From positions 62,001 to 126,000 of the forward strand of contig NZ_JACXAI010000007.1 in NCBI RefSeq assembly GCF_014773385.1: a stretch of 64,000 nt of DNA, read 5' to 3'. The notes under the pieces were generated by a model that saw nothing but the letters and a program-made list of their open reading frames with translations, searched no databases and had not been told where the DNA came from. Source of the stretch: Metabacillus arenae (GTDB lineage: Bacteria > Bacillota > Bacilli > Bacillales > Bacillaceae). The translations under genes were made by a program, and so were the position numbers. Shown here piece by piece: positions 63,726 to 64,000 of the stretch (its first letter is position 1; each line of letters begins with the position of its first letter).

Positions 63726-64000
63726 ATATTTAACTTCAGAGCGGTAGATTCGTTGGCCTTTGCTGCTGAATTTTTCTTCATATTCTGTCATGATGTTGCC
63801 TTCAAAATCACTGTTGTGAAGGTCAAGGCTGATGTATGTCAGCTTTAGCCCATAATCTGAAAAGCTTTTTAAAGAATACTCAAATAATCCCTGATTATCT
63901 GTTTTAAAATGAATTTCTCCTTCTTCTACAAGAATTTCTTTGTAGAGATCCAAAAACGTTTTATACGTAAGTCTTCTTTTTTCATGCTTTGTTTTTGGCC
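63714..64000 (-). CDS. trmB: tRNA (guanine-N7-)-methyltransferase, C-terminal part (gene runs off the window)
   Basis: TrmB methylates G46 of tRNA. Only the last 95 or so codons are present; the frame is open to the right edge, so the start is outside. The visible part begins (W)[19 protein letters not shown], the conserved TrmB motif after the catalytic DPWPK segment, and continues with [18 protein letters not shown] and [15 protein letters not shown]. The apparent short frame from TTG 63953 is not a separate gene. It follows ytnP as in B. subtilis. Confidence 0.95.
   Translation of the reverse strand, partial: PKTKHEKRRLTYKTFLDLYKEILVEEGEIHFKTDNQGLFEYSLKSFSDYGLKLTYISLDLHNSDFEGNIMTEYEEKFSSKGQRIYRSEVKYEKK

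Overview
The window comes from a low-GC, endospore-forming member of the Bacillaceae. Gene order follows the Bacillus subtilis ytxK/ackA-to-trmB segment closely: tpx, ytfJI, sppA-yteJ, nadK2, ytcJ, mbcS, an alpha/beta-type SASP, thiI-iscS, ezrA, hisJ, refZ, ytsP, rpsD, tyrS, acsA/acuABC, ccpA, aroA, ytxJHG, murC, sftA, ytpRQP, ytoQ, ytoP, ytzB, ytnP, trmB. Spore genes (SASP, GerW, RefZ), a bacilliredoxin-type YtxJ and the T-box and CcpA-site signals all fit this group. I cannot name the species from the sequence alone.

Layout. 0-3 kb: aldose-epimerase-like protein, L,D-transpeptidase, a small membrane protein. 3-10.9 kb: acetate kinase, YtxK, an aldo/keto reductase, Tpx, the sporulation protein GerW with YtfI, and SppA-YteJ, all leftward. 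11-18.7 kb: NAD kinase, amidohydrolase YtcJ, acyl-CoA synthetase, spore proteins, ThiI with its cysteine desulfurase. 19-27.3 kb: EzrA, HisJ, RefZ, free-methionine-sulfoxide reductase, methionine gamma-lyase, S4 with a structured leader, and TyrS with a T-box. 27.7-36.9 kb: a class A PBP, the acsA/acuABC acetate-utilisation locus and CcpA. 37.3-51.7 kb: AroA, YtxGHJ, aminopeptidase, MurC, an unknown protein coupled to a nicotinate phosphoribosyltransferase-family enzyme, SftA, YtpRQP and a PTS-type membrane protein. 51.9-64 kb: a lipoprotein, YtoQ, a 12-gene gas-vesicle operon, an ITPase/XTPase, YtoP, YtzB, YtnP and the 3' part of trmB.

The main accessory island is the gas-vesicle operon (53.5-59.7 kb). 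It reads gvpQ-gvpB(A)-gvpR(O)-gvpN-gvpF-gvpG-gvpL-gvpS-gvpK-gvpJ-gvpT-gvpU, the Bacillus megaterium order without the first two genes. It sits inside otherwise conserved ytoQ-ytoP synteny and is preceded by a sigma-B-like promoter candidate.

The main unexplained structure is a dispersed intergenic repeat of about 110-185 bp, with at least nine recognisable copies plus remnants. Its conserved AT-rich tail lies, in five cases, within about 12 bp of the Rho-independent terminator of a neighbouring gene. Regulatory signals read by eye include cre-like sites at ackA, mgl, acsA/acuA and ccpA; sigma-H and sigma-B sites before ytxGHJ; a sigma-H site inside a long palindrome before refZ; and a sigma-G site before the SASP gene. 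No rRNA, tRNA, CRISPR array or intact transposase gene was seen.
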